Positions 14,953 through 23,124 of a stretch of 27,505 bases of DNA are shown piece after piece. The stretch lies in the IMG/VR virus record IMGVR_UViG_3300009154_000216, positions 1 to 27,505 of that record; one strand, written 5' to 3'. The translations under genes were made by a program, and so were the position numbers. The DNA is from a virus. Under the pieces are notes generated by a model. That model was not told the origin of the DNA. It saw only the letters and a program-made list of their open reading frames with translations, and made no database searches. Position 1 is the first letter of the stretch, and each line of letters begins with the position of its first letter.

Positions 14953-15608
14953 TTGGCTTTCACTTGAACCGTGCGGCGCTCGTAAAAGTTGCCTTCCCAG
15001 CGGTTAAGAGTTTGGGCTTCGGCGGTAATGGAGAACGATGATTTACTAGCTCGGTCGGAGCTAACTTTTGCAATGTAGGTCGAAATTGTAAAATCGGTCG
15101 AGGTCGTAAGCTCTACGCTAGAAAGAAGCGGTGCGGTGTTATTGGCTGAAAAAGTAACGACGGTTGCATCTGCCAAATCAGGCACGTTGGGGCCGCCGAT
15201 TGTAAAATCGCTTACCAAGAAGTAATCCAATGTAATCTTAGCCATGCTGCTTGCGTTGATCGGATCTCGGATGAATTGATAGCCTGGAAACTGCGCTGCC
15301 ATGGTAGTGTATTCAACGCGATCTGCCGGCGTAATTGCGTAGTAACGGCTCCACTGGTGCTGGCCACCACCGATGGATCTAAAATCAGACTCGCGCACCA
15401 AGACGAAATTGGTGTAGCCAGCGCCGGTGTAGGTGGAACTCATCGCCAGCGGAGACCAGCTGGAGATGTTCTGCTGAAAGGTCTGGCGGAATAAAACCTT
15501 GTCGGTAACACCGGGAAACGGTGCTTGCCATTCCATCGGGCCAACGGTGGCGACGGCAGTAAATGCCACGCCTGCGCCGGGGTAAAAGGTAACGGAGGTA
15601 ACGCTCAT
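14949..15608 (-). CDS. Distal tail protein candidate, unknown family
   Basis: This is a 219-aa protein directly downstream of the tape measure gene, coupled by ATGA on both sides. It is predicted beta-rich with many Thr, Ser and aromatic residues (QNISSWSPLAMSSTYTGAGY, RYYAITPADRVEYTTMAAQF) and no membrane segment. In siphophage genomes the gene after the tape measure usually encodes the distal tail protein or another tail-tip component, so this is the likely role by position. The sequence itself is not diagnostic to me. Confidence 0.7.
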   Translation of the reverse strand: MSVTSVTFYPGAGVAFTAVATVGPMEWQAPFPGVTDKVLFRQTFQQNISSWSPLAMSSTYTGAGYTNFVLVRESDFRSIGGGQHQWSRYYAITPADRVEYTTMAAQFPGYQFIRDPINASSMAKITLDYFLVSDFTIGGPNVPDLADATVVTFSANNTAPLLSSVELTTSTDFTISTYIAKVSSDRASKSSFSITAEAQTLNRWEGNFYERRTVQVKAK

Positions 15609-17401
15609 TTTATTTTTTGTGGGGCGAGTGTGTCTTTGTTAAGAATTTGGAGTTGCTCCTTAATTTCCACTAATTCTTTTTCCATTGCCGCGTTGGGGTT
15701 GGCATCGGAGATGCGGGAGCCGAGAAGATTCTCGTTGGTGGTAATTCTGGAACGTGTTTGATCAAGCTCACTGCGGATACGACGGCCTTTTCCAAGTGGA
15801 TCTTCGCCCATTATTGAAGGTATGCCTCCGATGGAATCCACTTTTGCTGAGCTAATTCCTCCTGGATTGTAAATGCCTCCTGTTTTTATTCCAGACGCAA
15901 GCTCCTCACGCGCCCGCTGCTCGGCGTCCGCAAGGTCAAGGGCGCTGGCACGATCTCGTTGAAGTTGCGTCGCCCGACCACGAGCAACGCCTCCGATGTT
16001 GCGCTTGCCTGAGACGACATCGGCCATGGACGGCAAGAGCGATGCCTTGGCCTGCGCGGCCAGCGTCTGCTCAATGGTCTTTTTTTGCTCAAGGAGGGTC
16101 TTCTGCTGCTCTTTGAGTTTGTCGGTGCGGGCTTGTTCGGCGGCGGTTTTTTTATCAATTGAGTCAAAAAAGGAATCAAGCTCGTTTTGAATTGCGTGCT
16201 CTTGCTTCTTTTTTCTTTTGTCCTCTTCTTCTGCTGTAAACTTACTGAGATTGTCCCTTGCTTCATCTACTGCTAAATTAGCTTTAGTCAGTTGTAATTT
16301 TGTTAAGCCATTTTTATTTGCCTCCTTTTCAGCTTCGGCAAGACTCATCTGCAAATACTTAATTCCATATTTCTTTTTTAATTCATCTGACAAAGATTTA
16401 CTTCTTTGATCACTTATGGCTTTTATTTGCTCTTCCTCACTGGCGGCATCATTTGCTGCCGCTTCCTGCATAGTGGTTTTATGTTCTTGTAGTGCAATGT
16501 TGGCTTTTTCAGACGCGGCTTTAGCTTTGAGTGTTTTTAAGTCTCCCTCTTCGTTTATTGATGTGGCATAAGCTATTTTGAAGTTTAATGACGCTTGATC
16601 TGCTTCGTCTTGAAGAAACTTTAATTTCTTTTTTGGATCTTTATCTAATGATTTTAATAAAGAGTCTCTTGTTCGTTGGCCGGATTCTGCCATTAACTCT
16701 GTAATTTGTTTTGTTCTTTCGGCTATATTATCAATATATTCGTTGATTTTCTTGTATCCATATACAATTCCAGCAATCGCGGCAGCTACTGCAACGGCAG
16801 GGCCAGCCGCCGCAGCAGTTCCTGCTCCGGCGGCTGCGGTAGCAACGCCTGCCGCTTCAGGAAATAATCCTGCTAATACTCCACCTAGTCCAAGTTTACC
16901 TCCGATTGATTTAACTAGACCCAATCCTTTAGATGCATTTCTTGATAAAAAACCACCCGTAGCTGCACCAGCAACACCACTTGCAATTTGTCCGCCAGCT
17001 CCTCCAGATGAAGCAGCTACCTTTTTTTGAATAGATTTAGTGAATGAGGCATCTGAAGCAGCAACTGAAGCAGATGCTGAGGCTTCGGCTTGTTTTTGAG
17101 TTACTCTAACTCTGCCGATCTCAACCATTTTTTTCTCAATCTCAAGTTGAGTTGATAAATATGGTGCAGACCCGGCAATTGCAATCTTTCTTAGATTATA
17201 AAGCTGAACCAATTCACCCTGTAAGATTTTAATCTTATTTAGATCAGTAGCCTCTTCAAGTGCTTTATTCCTTCTAAAGTCGGCAAGCTTTGCCTGCGCA
17301 TCTGCTGATTTTTTTGCCGCTCGATTTGCATCAAGCATTCCCTTCTCAAATTCGCTAATATCCAGCCCGAGGCGTGCGTTGATTTCTGAGAAGAAGGCCA
17401 T
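15605..17401 (-). CDS. Tape measure protein (short, about 598 aa)
   Basis: ATG 17401 (MAFFSEINARLGLDISEFEK) is chosen over 17440 because the longer form overlaps the previous gene. The start matches the usual phage tape-measure opening, LGLDxSxFxxGM. Residues 20-130 and about 220-470 are long charged helices. Residues about 130-216 are Gly/Ala-rich and hydrophobic, with a likely membrane-inserting segment (GLFPEAAGVATAAAG ... AAAIAGIVYGY). Tape measure proteins set tail length and help DNA pass the membrane. About 600 residues predicts a fairly short tail. The stretch 16200-17380 is clearly AT-richer than its neighbours, with many poly-T runs on the plus strand, pointing to mosaic origin. Confidence 0.85.
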   Translation of the reverse strand: MAFFSEINARLGLDISEFEKGMLDANRAAKKSADAQAKLADFRRNKALEEATDLNKIKILQGELVQLYNLRKIAIAGSAPYLSTQLEIEKKMVEIGRVRVTQKQAEASASASVAASDASFTKSIQKKVAASSGGAGGQIASGVAGAATGGFLSRNASKGLGLVKSIGGKLGLGGVLAGLFPEAAGVATAAAGAGTAAAAGPAVAVAAAIAGIVYGYKKINEYIDNIAERTKQITELMAESGQRTRDSLLKSLDKDPKKKLKFLQDEADQASLNFKIAYATSINEEGDLKTLKAKAASEKANIALQEHKTTMQEAAANDAASEEEQIKAISDQRSKSLSDELKKKYGIKYLQMSLAEAEKEANKNGLTKLQLTKANLAVDEARDNLSKFTAEEEDKRKKKQEHAIQNELDSFFDSIDKKTAAEQARTDKLKEQQKTLLEQKKTIEQTLAAQAKASLLPSMADVVSGKRNIGGVARGRATQLQRDRASALDLADAEQRAREELASGIKTGGIYNPGGISSAKVDSIGGIPSIMGEDPLGKGRRIRSELDQTRSRITTNENLLGSRISDANPNAAMEKELVEIKEQLQILNKDTLAPQKIK

Positions 17402-17411
17402 GTGGAAAAAG

Positions 17412-18050
17412 TTAAGCAGCGGGGCGGTTGATCTCTTCAAGCCAGTCGCTCATTACCTTGTCGGATGGCGACGAGTCCTTGAACTCACCCTCGGCCTCGT
17501 TGGCGCGAATGGCTTTGAGATATTGGAAAATGCGCGCGAGCGGGGAGCGCGCCCAGACCTCGCCGGTGGCGGGATCGTGGGGGCCGAGCGCAGAGGCAAG
17601 CCTGGTGAGCATGGAGGCCATGAAGCACACGCCGAGGGGCCGGCGGTCGGACTTGCTGCCCTTCGGCGCATCTTGGAAAACGTCGGCCATGTAGGCATCG
17701 ATTTGCGTGCCGCACTCCGCCAGCGGGTCCACGGCTTTGATTTGGGCCACTCTCTGGATCAGCTTGCGGCGCTGATACCACTTGCGGAGCCGACTGCCCT
17801 TATTCTCGACGGAGAGCACCCAGAGAAACTGCATCACGTCCACGGCCTCGGGGTAGGCCTCGCCGGCAACGTAGGGGTTGCCGAGACCTTGCAGCATCAG
17901 CATATCGCCGAGGGTCATCTGGCGGATGCGCTCGCCGCATACTACCGAACTCCACTCAATGAACGCCTGCTCGCGCAGCGCGTTCTCCCTCGCCTGCATT
18001 GCGTGCCAGCGAGGAAAGTATTTCTCAGCCCATAGAGCGGTGGAGTCCAC
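17412..18050 (-). CDS. Tail assembly chaperone-position protein
   Basis: This 212-aa protein has a GTG start at 18050 preceded by AAGGA eleven bases upstream. It is almost entirely helical and has a conserved-looking core (RQMTLGDMLMLQGLGNPYVA, AVDVMQFLWVLSVENKGS). It ends ten bases before the tape measure start, where tail assembly chaperones (gpG/gpGT-like) normally sit. I looked for a slippery sequence with a second frame, as in lambda, and did not see a convincing one. The assignment rests mainly on position and on the resemblance of the core to other phage proteins in this slot. Confidence 0.65.
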   Translation of the reverse strand: MDSTALWAEKYFPRWHAMQARENALREQAFIEWSSVVCGERIRQMTLGDMLMLQGLGNPYVAGEAYPEAVDVMQFLWVLSVENKGSRLRKWYQRRKLIQRVAQIKAVDPLAECGTQIDAYMADVFQDAPKGSKSDRRPLGVCFMASMLTRLASALGPHDPATGEVWARSPLARIFQYLKAIRANEAEGEFKDSSPSDKVMSDWLEEINRPAA

Positions 18051-18064
18051 GGGGTTTCACGTCC

Positions 18065-18412
18065 TTAAACGGATTCGCGGAAGGTAATATCGACCATCTT
18101 AAAACCGTTCTGGGACTCAGGCTTGGAGACCTCGGTGATAAAGAAGGTCACCGAGTTCGCAGTGAACTGGTCGCCCGCTGCGGGAAAGGTTGTGGAGGTG
18201 GTGGCGAGCTGGAGCGAAGCCGAGCCGGTGATCGGCTGGCGGATGCCAACTGCACCGTTCGGCGCGCCGACCTCATCCTGGCGGTCGATGACTTGCAGTC
18301 CGGTGGAGGTGGAGAAGCTGTTGGCGATGTAGCCAACTGCGCTCAAAGTAAGAACGCGGGAGCCGTAGGGGAGAGTTGCGGTGGTAAGATATGGGATGGC
18401 CATGTTACCCAT
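18065..18412 (-). CDS. Tail tube protein candidate
   Basis: This gene encodes 115 aa from ATG 18412, or 112 aa from ATG 18403 (MAIPYLTT). The protein is beta-rich (RVLTLSAVGYIANSFSTSTG, SASLQLATTSTTFPAAGDQF, VTFFITEVSKPES) and ends with MVDITFRESV. Its size, composition and position between the tail terminator and chaperone genes fit a small tail-tube or tube-associated subunit, but it is shorter than most siphophage major tail proteins. Its leader carries one copy of the recurring CGTAAAA-core motif (18421-18427), placed on the stop codon of the preceding gene. Confidence 0.6.
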   Translation of the reverse strand: MGNMAIPYLTTATLPYGSRVLTLSAVGYIANSFSTSTGLQVIDRQDEVGAPNGAVGIRQPITGSASLQLATTSTTFPAAGDQFTANSVTFFITEVSKPESQNGFKMVDITFRESV

Positions 18413-18420
18413 GGCCGCTT

Positions 18421-18427
18421 CGTAAAA
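18421..18427 (-). promoter_or_regulatory. Recurring leader motif, copy A
   Basis: The minus strand reads TTTTTTACGAAGCGGCCATG up to the first start codon of the tube candidate, and continues GGTAACATGGC. This is nearly the same as the leader of the protease gene (22956-22982). The seven-base core on the plus strand is CGTAAAA. It is not a Shine-Dalgarno or a standard promoter box. Confidence 0.5.
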
Positions 18428-18429
18428 AA

Positions 18430-18924
18430 TCAGACCAGCGTGCCGGAGGTTGGCACGGTGTAGCTGGAGCCAAGCAGACCAATCGGGAGGCGATAGGAAA
18501 CGGTTGAGGTGTCTTCGCGGGTCTCCTCGGTGACCTCGTGGCTCTCACCCGACTCAACGATGTCGAGCGGCTCAAAGAGCGTGACCACCGGAGAGACAAA
18601 CGACTGCGCCTCGCGGCTCATCAGGTAGCGAACGCGCTGAAGGATGAGGTCGTGCTGCGCGGCCCCGTCGCCTGCGCGGTCGGAGACGATGGCAATGTCC
18701 ACTCCAACCTCAAAATGGTTGAAGAAGAACGCGCCGTTGGCGGATGCCATCTGCTCGCTGGCGCGGCTGACGCCGGTGACCGTAACATCAATGCGCGGAG
18801 CGACCGCGGCGATGTCGCTGCGGTTGGTGCGGATGGCGGCGGTGGGAACGTAGTTTTGACCGGCGGCGAGGACGCTTTTCACGGCGTCTTTTACCATGTC
18901 GGTGATGTCGTATTGGGTGGGCAT
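18430..18924 (-). CDS. Tail terminator-like protein
   Basis: This is a 164-aa protein with ATG 18924 three bases after the preceding stop. It begins MPTQYDITDMVKDAVKSVLA and shows the helix followed by alternating strands (RIDVTVTGVSR, FEVGVDIAIVSDR) and the helix HDLILQRVRYLMSRE that are typical of the gpU/tail-terminator or tail-completion fold. Position after a gp10-like gene and before the tube gene supports this. The assignment is by layout and fold pattern, not by a diagnostic motif. Confidence 0.6.
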   Translation of the reverse strand: MPTQYDITDMVKDAVKSVLAAGQNYVPTAAIRTNRSDIAAVAPRIDVTVTGVSRASEQMASANGAFFFNHFEVGVDIAIVSDRAGDGAAQHDLILQRVRYLMSREAQSFVSPVVTLFEPLDIVESGESHEVTEETREDTSTVSYRLPIGLLGSSYTVPTSGTLV

Positions 18925-18927
18925 AAA

Positions 18928-19776
18928 TTATTCGGAATTAAAGGATTTTCGACGAGTCAGGATCTTGCCGGTGGAGGCAAATGAATTGACCAAGCGCTGG
19001 ATTTCGGCGGTGAGTTTCTTTCCTCGAATTGCAATGGCCATATTGGCTGCTCCCTGTGCGCCAGGAACATGTGATCTTCCGCCTAGAGTGACGGCAAAAG
19101 TTTCTCCGCTACCCTCTTCTGAATATGAACCAAGATCACCATGTCGCCTTACCCAAGGAGGTATGCGCTTCATGCCTAAAATCATGGCTGCGGCATTAAA
19201 TGTGGCCTTGGCAGCTCCAACATTATAAATCAGGTCCGCCAAATATCGTGAATAAACCTCGTTTGGAACTATAAGTTTTTGTTTGGCAACCCATCGACCG
19301 ATGTTGTTGTCCGCTCTGCCGTAGGACTTGTCGCCCATCTTGTAGTGGTTCGGCGGGCGTCCGCGCTTATCCATCTTACTGCGATGAAACTTGCTTAATT
19401 CTCCGGTTGTAAAAGCAACTTTATCCCAATCAATCAAATATGGTTTTTTACTTCCTTTCTTAAAAAACTGCTTTCGGATTTGAGTCGTTCCGCCAAATTC
19501 CTTGACCACAAAATGGAGGAACCCTTCTTCGGCGTGGCCTGCGACTTGGGCAAGGTCATGCGTGATAAGTTTTTTCCCTGCCTCAAAGTCAGCGCTATTT
19601 CCAATGCTTTTTCCGTAATTACCTTTTGCAAATGGTGGCGTGAGCTTCATGAACTCGCCGATAAAAAGCCGTGCCTCTTCTCGGATTAACTCGGTAGAAT
19701 TGGCTCGTAGCTCACGCACCGCCCGCTGCGCGGCCATGCGGAACTCGGCGGTATTGAGGTCGATATTCAGGTTCAC
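18928..19776 (-). CDS. Tail completion / gp10-like neck protein
   Basis: This 282-aa protein has a GTG start at 19776 overlapping the previous stop (GTGA). The start MNLNIDLNTAEFRMAAQRAV, and then RELRANSTELIREEARLFIG and the MKLTPPFAKG block, resembles phage HK97 gp10-like or minor tail proteins, in which the TPP turn follows a long helix. The middle (RADNNIGRWVAKQK, then YNVGAAKATFN) is found in related phage proteins. It is longer than HK97 gp10 (about 110-150 aa), so it may carry an extra domain. The segment 19050-19700 is AT-richer than its neighbours. Confidence 0.6.
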   Translation of the reverse strand: MNLNIDLNTAEFRMAAQRAVRELRANSTELIREEARLFIGEFMKLTPPFAKGNYGKSIGNSADFEAGKKLITHDLAQVAGHAEEGFLHFVVKEFGGTTQIRKQFFKKGSKKPYLIDWDKVAFTTGELSKFHRSKMDKRGRPPNHYKMGDKSYGRADNNIGRWVAKQKLIVPNEVYSRYLADLIYNVGAAKATFNAAAMILGMKRIPPWVRRHGDLGSYSEEGSGETFAVTLGGRSHVPGAQGAANMAIAIRGKKLTAEIQRLVNSFASTGKILTRRKSFNSE

Positions 19777-20087
19777 GCGAGGCGCTTGTTGAGCGTGCAG
19801 TCGTAGGCTTGCAGGTCCGGCTTGAAGTCGGTGATGCGGTAGGTGGTCGAGTCGAAGGGGCGATAGACCAGCGCGTTGATCGTGGGGGTGTAAACGCCCC
19901 GGCTGAATGCCAGGCTGACGGTCGCATCGGTGCGGTTGCCGACGAGCTCAAAACCGAACTGCTGGTCGGTCTGGCCGAACACGCCAGAGTAGGTCACGCC
20001 ACCAACGACGAAGGCTTCGCCGGAATAGGTGGTGGAGCAGATGGCGCTCATGTCGGTTTCAAGTTGGGTAAGGTCGAAGTCGCTCAT
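19773..20087 (-). CDS. Head-tail joining protein candidate
   Basis: This gene encodes 104 aa with ATG 20087 overlapping the FkbM-gene stop (ATGA); a frame to 20105 also exists. After an N-terminal helix (SDFDLTQLETDMSAI) the protein is beta-rich (GEAFVVGGVTYSGVFGQ, ATVSLAFSRGVYTP, TTYRITDFKPDLQAYD). The short YSGVFGQ strand-turn and the size resemble lambda gpFII-like head-tail attachment proteins. Position between head and tail-completion genes fits. Moderate confidence only. Confidence 0.6.
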   Translation of the reverse strand: MSDFDLTQLETDMSAICSTTYSGEAFVVGGVTYSGVFGQTDQQFGFELVGNRTDATVSLAFSRGVYTPTINALVYRPFDSTTYRITDFKPDLQAYDCTLNKRLA

Positions 20088-20674
20088 AGTCGTGCGTAGA
20101 TACAATTGGCCGCATTGTTGAATATCCGCTTCATGCCGTGGCTGGCGGCGTGGTTGTCGAACGGCACGATGTCGCTGCCGTTGTGCTCAACGCAAACCAG
20201 CCGCACGCCGAGGGCGGATAAATCGAACTGGCGGAAGATCAGGAGGTCCGATCCTTCGGCGTCAATGCTTAGGAAATCCACCCGCGAAAGTTCGGCGCGC
20301 TTGAGCAGGCTTGCGACGGTCAGGGTCTCAACCTGAACCTCGGCAAAGGTGTAGCAGCTCCACCTTTGCAGTTCCGATTCGACTAGCGACGAAACCATGT
20401 GCCGGCTGTTGGCGTCGGACTCGTGGAACGTTGCCTCTCCGTCCTGATCCGACACGGCGACCTGATAGGCGCAGGCGTTGGGGAGGTTCTGCTTGAGCTT
20501 GGCGAACGCTGCGGCCCCGGGCTCAACGTGGACGCCTCGCCAGCCCAGATCGACGAGGGCGCGGGTGTTGGAGAAGGTCACGCCGTCGTTGGCTCCGATG
20601 TCGAGGAACACGCCAGGTGCGCCGCAGTGGGCCAAGATGACTGCTTGCTCGCCGTGCTGAGAGTAATCGTTCAT
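20084..20674 (-). CDS. FkbM-family methyltransferase
   Basis: This is a 196-aa protein from ATG 20674 (MNDYSQHGEQ); an in-frame TTG at 20680 is less likely. It has the S-adenosylmethionine motif FLDIGANDG (23-31), the HVEPG strand (49-53) and the late DFLSIDAEGSDL block (133-144), which together are diagnostic for the FkbM methyltransferase family. These enzymes O-methylate sugars or small molecules, often on surface glycans. The gene is inserted between the major capsid gene and the head-tail genes and begins five bases after the capsid terminator. With the plus-strand glycosyltransferase it suggests modification of a glycan on the virion or host. Confidence 0.9.
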   Translation of the reverse strand: MNDYSQHGEQAVILAHCGAPGVFLDIGANDGVTFSNTRALVDLGWRGVHVEPGAAAFAKLKQNLPNACAYQVAVSDQDGEATFHESDANSRHMVSSLVESELQRWSCYTFAEVQVETLTVASLLKRAELSRVDFLSIDAEGSDLLIFRQFDLSALGVRLVCVEHNGSDIVPFDNHAASHGMKRIFNNAANCIYARL

Positions 20675-20678
20675 GCCC

Positions 20679-20708
20679 AAAAAAGCCCACCCCGGTAAAA
20701 GGGTGGGC
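20679..20708 (-). terminator. Intrinsic terminator after the major capsid gene
   Basis: The minus strand reads GCCCACCC, an eight-base loop, then GGGTGGGC followed by six T. The stem is 20685-20692 paired with 20701-20708, with the T run at 20684-20679. It lies 22 bases after the capsid stop and ends five bases before the FkbM start, so most transcripts should stop after the capsid gene and only read-through would express the genes downstream. Confidence 0.85.
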
Positions 20709-20729
20709 TCAGAACTAAGCGCTTATGGC

Positions 20730-21680
20730 TTAGGAATATTGAGTAGCAATAATTTCCCCAGCGGCGGAATTGACAACCTTTTCGGCGGTCGAGTGCGCGG
20801 CGCGAACGATGTCCGACTTGATCGGTTCGTCACGGTAGGTCTCGACGTTGAGAACGGTGCCATACTGCGACCAGTTGAGGGTGTAGGCAGCGCCACCGTC
20901 TAAGATGCTGGTGCCGACATTACCCACCCAAATGTAGCTGTTCGACCAGATCAGGGAGCTGGAGAACGCGATACCTTCGGCAGCACCATCATAAGCGGCG
21001 CGACCGATGAGGACGCGGTCAACACCGAACACGTCGGCCATGGCGGACGCATCAAGGTTTAGGATAGAATCGCTTGAAACACCTGCACCGCGAGCGCGGT
21101 TCTGGAATTTCGTGGAAGCGCGGAGACGGGTGGCGACCTGATAGGGGATGACGACGGTGTTCGCGGTCTCGCCCTTGCTGATCAGACGATCCTTGGCATC
21201 ATCGACGTCATTGCCGACATCGAACGTGGCGATGTTGGCGGTGGTGTAAGCGGTGCCAGAGTTGGTGCTGGTGAAGGTAGTGGCATTGAACAGCACGGCG
21301 GCGGCGCGGAGCTCGTGAGCGAGCAGGAGCTTGCGGCGGGCAAGGCGGGTGGCGATCACCTCGGAGTCGAAGAACGTGGCGTTCTTCAAACGGATCGTGT
21401 CATCGACAGCCTGCTCGAAACCATACTCCAAGCAAGTGTAGGTGTCCTGAACAAAAGACGAGGTGCCGCGAGCAAAGCCGGAGTAAGGCGCACGGGCCTT
21501 AACCTCGGTCTTGAGCAACTGGCCCTGTTGTTTCTGGAACTTAGGATATTGACCTTCGGGAAGGGCAACCTCGACAACGGGCAGCGCGAGCGTGCCAATG
21601 AGGTTCTTCTCCCAGCCTTCGGTCTCGAAAACGTGACCGGCCAACTCGGCGCGGTAAATGGCATTTGAATTTGAATACAT
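20730..21680 (-). CDS. Major capsid protein
   Basis: This 316-aa protein follows the protease/scaffold and decoration genes, the usual place for the major capsid protein. The N-terminal part (MYSNSNAIYRAELAGHVFET) has no long delta domain, as expected when a separate scaffold is made. Central helices (ARRKLLLAHELRAAAVLFNA) and the DVDDAKDRLISKGETANTVV, NTVVIPYQVATRLRAS and ADVFGVDRVLIGRAAY blocks are typical of HK97-fold capsids. Codon use is regular and rich in preferred codons, as for a highly expressed gene. No Shine-Dalgarno is seen before ATG 21680. A strong terminator follows. Confidence 0.85.
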   Translation of the reverse strand: MYSNSNAIYRAELAGHVFETEGWEKNLIGTLALPVVEVALPEGQYPKFQKQQGQLLKTEVKARAPYSGFARGTSSFVQDTYTCLEYGFEQAVDDTIRLKNATFFDSEVIATRLARRKLLLAHELRAAAVLFNATTFTSTNSGTAYTTANIATFDVGNDVDDAKDRLISKGETANTVVIPYQVATRLRASTKFQNRARGAGVSSDSILNLDASAMADVFGVDRVLIGRAAYDGAAEGIAFSSSLIWSNSYIWVGNVGTSILDGGAAYTLNWSQYGTVLNVETYRDEPIKSDIVRAAHSTAEKVVNSAAGEIIATQYS

Positions 21681-21692
21681 GATGGGTAGTGA

Positions 21693-22046
21693 TTAGAGGG
21701 TGTTGGCGATGAACTCGATGATCGCGCCAGTGACGGCGGAGGTGGTGAGGGACTTGCCGATGGCGACGGTGCCGGCAGGCGAAACATTGCCGGCGTTGGC
21801 GGCATAAACCACGTCACCGATGGTGATCGGGGAAGCGGAGAGCGCGCCTTTCTGGGTGCCGGGGTTGTGAAGGAATTTGACCGAGACGTAATCGCCAGAG
21901 GCGCCGTCGATCAGAGCGAAACCGTCCGGCTTGGTGGAGCCGGAGTTGAGGGTGATGCCGCCATTGCTGGACAGCACCACGGCGCGGAAAGCGGTAACGG
22001 TGGTGTTCGCAAGGAACGTGCCGTTGCCTGAATATAGGGTGGACAT
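21693..22046 (-). CDS. Capsid decoration (cement) protein
   Basis: This is a 117-aa beta-rich protein (MSTLYSGNGTFLANTTVTAF ... DGASGDYVSVKFLHNPGTQK ... IGDVVYAANAGNV). The alternating short strands and Gly-Asp turns are typical of DUF2190-like and related head decoration proteins, which bind the capsid surface after expansion. Position between protease and capsid genes supports this. The leader before ATG 22046 is pyrimidine-rich (CCATCCATCCC), with no Shine-Dalgarno. Confidence 0.75.
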   Translation of the reverse strand: MSTLYSGNGTFLANTTVTAFRAVVLSSNGGITLNSGSTKPDGFALIDGASGDYVSVKFLHNPGTQKGALSASPITIGDVVYAANAGNVSPAGTVAIGKSLTTSAVTGAIIEFIANTL

Positions 22047-22064
22047 GGGATGGATGGATTAGGG

Positions 22065-22958
22065 TTAGAACAGAATCACCTCGCCCTTTTGGGCGCGGGA
22101 AAGGTAGGTGGCGTAGAGTTCGGGCTTCTCGGCCTGAGTCTTACGCACGGCGTCGTTGTGCTTGGTGCCGCCGGCCTTGAGGGCGCGAACGATGCTCTCG
22201 AAGCTCTCGGCGGTGGGCTCGACCGCAGGAGCGGAGAACTTAACCGGAGCAGGGAGATTGGCCGAGAACTCGCGCAGGACGGACAGCGCGGCTTCTTTGG
22301 CAGCAAGTTGGACCTTGGCCTTGTCGGCTTCGGACATGTTGGTGGCATGCGCAGCCGTATCGACTGCGTTGGCGGCTTCAAGGGCCGCGATTTTCTCGGC
22401 CAGGGGGGCGAGGGCGGCAGCAATCGCTGCCTGGATTTCTTCGGGAGTCATTTGTGGGGGGGAGGTGGGTTGGGTATCGCCGGCCTGAAATAGGCCGGAA
22501 GGGTTTGCGGCGGGCTCACTCACGATGTCGGCGGAGTAAATCTCCGTGCATCGGGCAAACACGTGGTCGCCGATCTTTTCGTCGGCGCCGGAAAATGAGA
22601 TGGAGAGGCCGAACGTGTCGGGAATGGTCGAGGCGATCTCCAGCACGTAGTCGCGGTGGGGAGAGGACTTGAGCAGGGTCAGGTCGGCGCGCACGGCGTC
22701 GCCTTCAATGCGGAAACCGCGAAGGTAGCCGACGATGGCACCGGCGGAGTCGGTGTGGTCGAGCTTCACCTTCATGCCGCCCTCGTAGGTGTTGGCTTGA
22801 GCGACCACGCCGGCAAGGGTCGTGTCGTCCACCGACATCCCGTGGCCGAGAGCTGGGCCTTTGGTGATGACTGCAACGCCGTAGATCACGCCCTCAGCCG
22901 CATCAATGCGGTTGCCGAGGGTCGCAAACTGGGTGCAGAAATTGGACACGGTAGCCAT
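22065..22958 (-). CDS. Prohead protease fused to scaffold
   Basis: ATG 22958 (MATVSNFC) gives 297 aa; the TTG two codons upstream is less likely. Residues about 20-165 carry the prohead-protease pattern: GxxxGMSVDDTT, the catalytic-type KLDHTD (His68), RADLTLL and the GLSISFSG serine block (Ser119 or Ser121). Residues about 175-265 are an Ala/Glu-rich helical region (EEIQAAIAAALAPLAEKIAA), a typical scaffold. Protease and scaffold in one chain is common: the scaffold guides capsid assembly and is then cut. The leader holds a copy of the recurring CGTAAAA motif (22975-22981). Confidence 0.8.
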   Translation of the reverse strand: MATVSNFCTQFATLGNRIDAAEGVIYGVAVITKGPALGHGMSVDDTTLAGVVAQANTYEGGMKVKLDHTDSAGAIVGYLRGFRIEGDAVRADLTLLKSSPHRDYVLEIASTIPDTFGLSISFSGADEKIGDHVFARCTEIYSADIVSEPAANPSGLFQAGDTQPTSPPQMTPEEIQAAIAAALAPLAEKIAALEAANAVDTAAHATNMSEADKAKVQLAAKEAALSVLREFSANLPAPVKFSAPAVEPTAESFESIVRALKAGGTKHNDAVRKTQAEKPELYATYLSRAQKGEVILF

Positions 22959-22982
22959 TACCAATGGCTCGCATCGTAAAAA
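22956..22982 (-). promoter_or_regulatory. Recurring leader motif, copy B
   Basis: The minus strand reads TTTTTACGATGCGAGCCATT and then GGTAATGGC into the protease start codon. It matches the leader of the tube candidate (copy A) at most positions across nearly 30 bases, although the proteins are unrelated. No Shine-Dalgarno is present in this leader. Confidence 0.5.
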
Positions 22983-23124
22983 GTGGCGGGGTGAGGCGAT
23001 TGCCAGCGCCCCCGCCTGCGCTGTGATAAAACCCCGGATGGGGACTAGCCGCGCCCCATCGCGTCGGAGGGTTGGCGGTAGCTACACAAAACACGGGAAC
23101 CTAAACCCGCATTAGGCGGGCGAG

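Noticed and set aside
17380-17700. Programmed frameshift in the tail assembly chaperone gene
   Set aside because: I found no convincing slippery heptamer near the end of the 17412-18050 gene with an open overlapping frame that leads into a longer product.
23028-23043. Second terminator (CCCC-ATCC-GGGG followed by TTTT)
   Set aside because: The stem has only four base pairs and the T run is short, so it is listed only as a hairpin in the non-coding region.
22903-23094. 63-codon minus-strand frame in the intergenic region
   Set aside because: It starts with GTG, overlaps the protease start by more than 50 bases and has no coupling or motif; the region is better read as non-coding.
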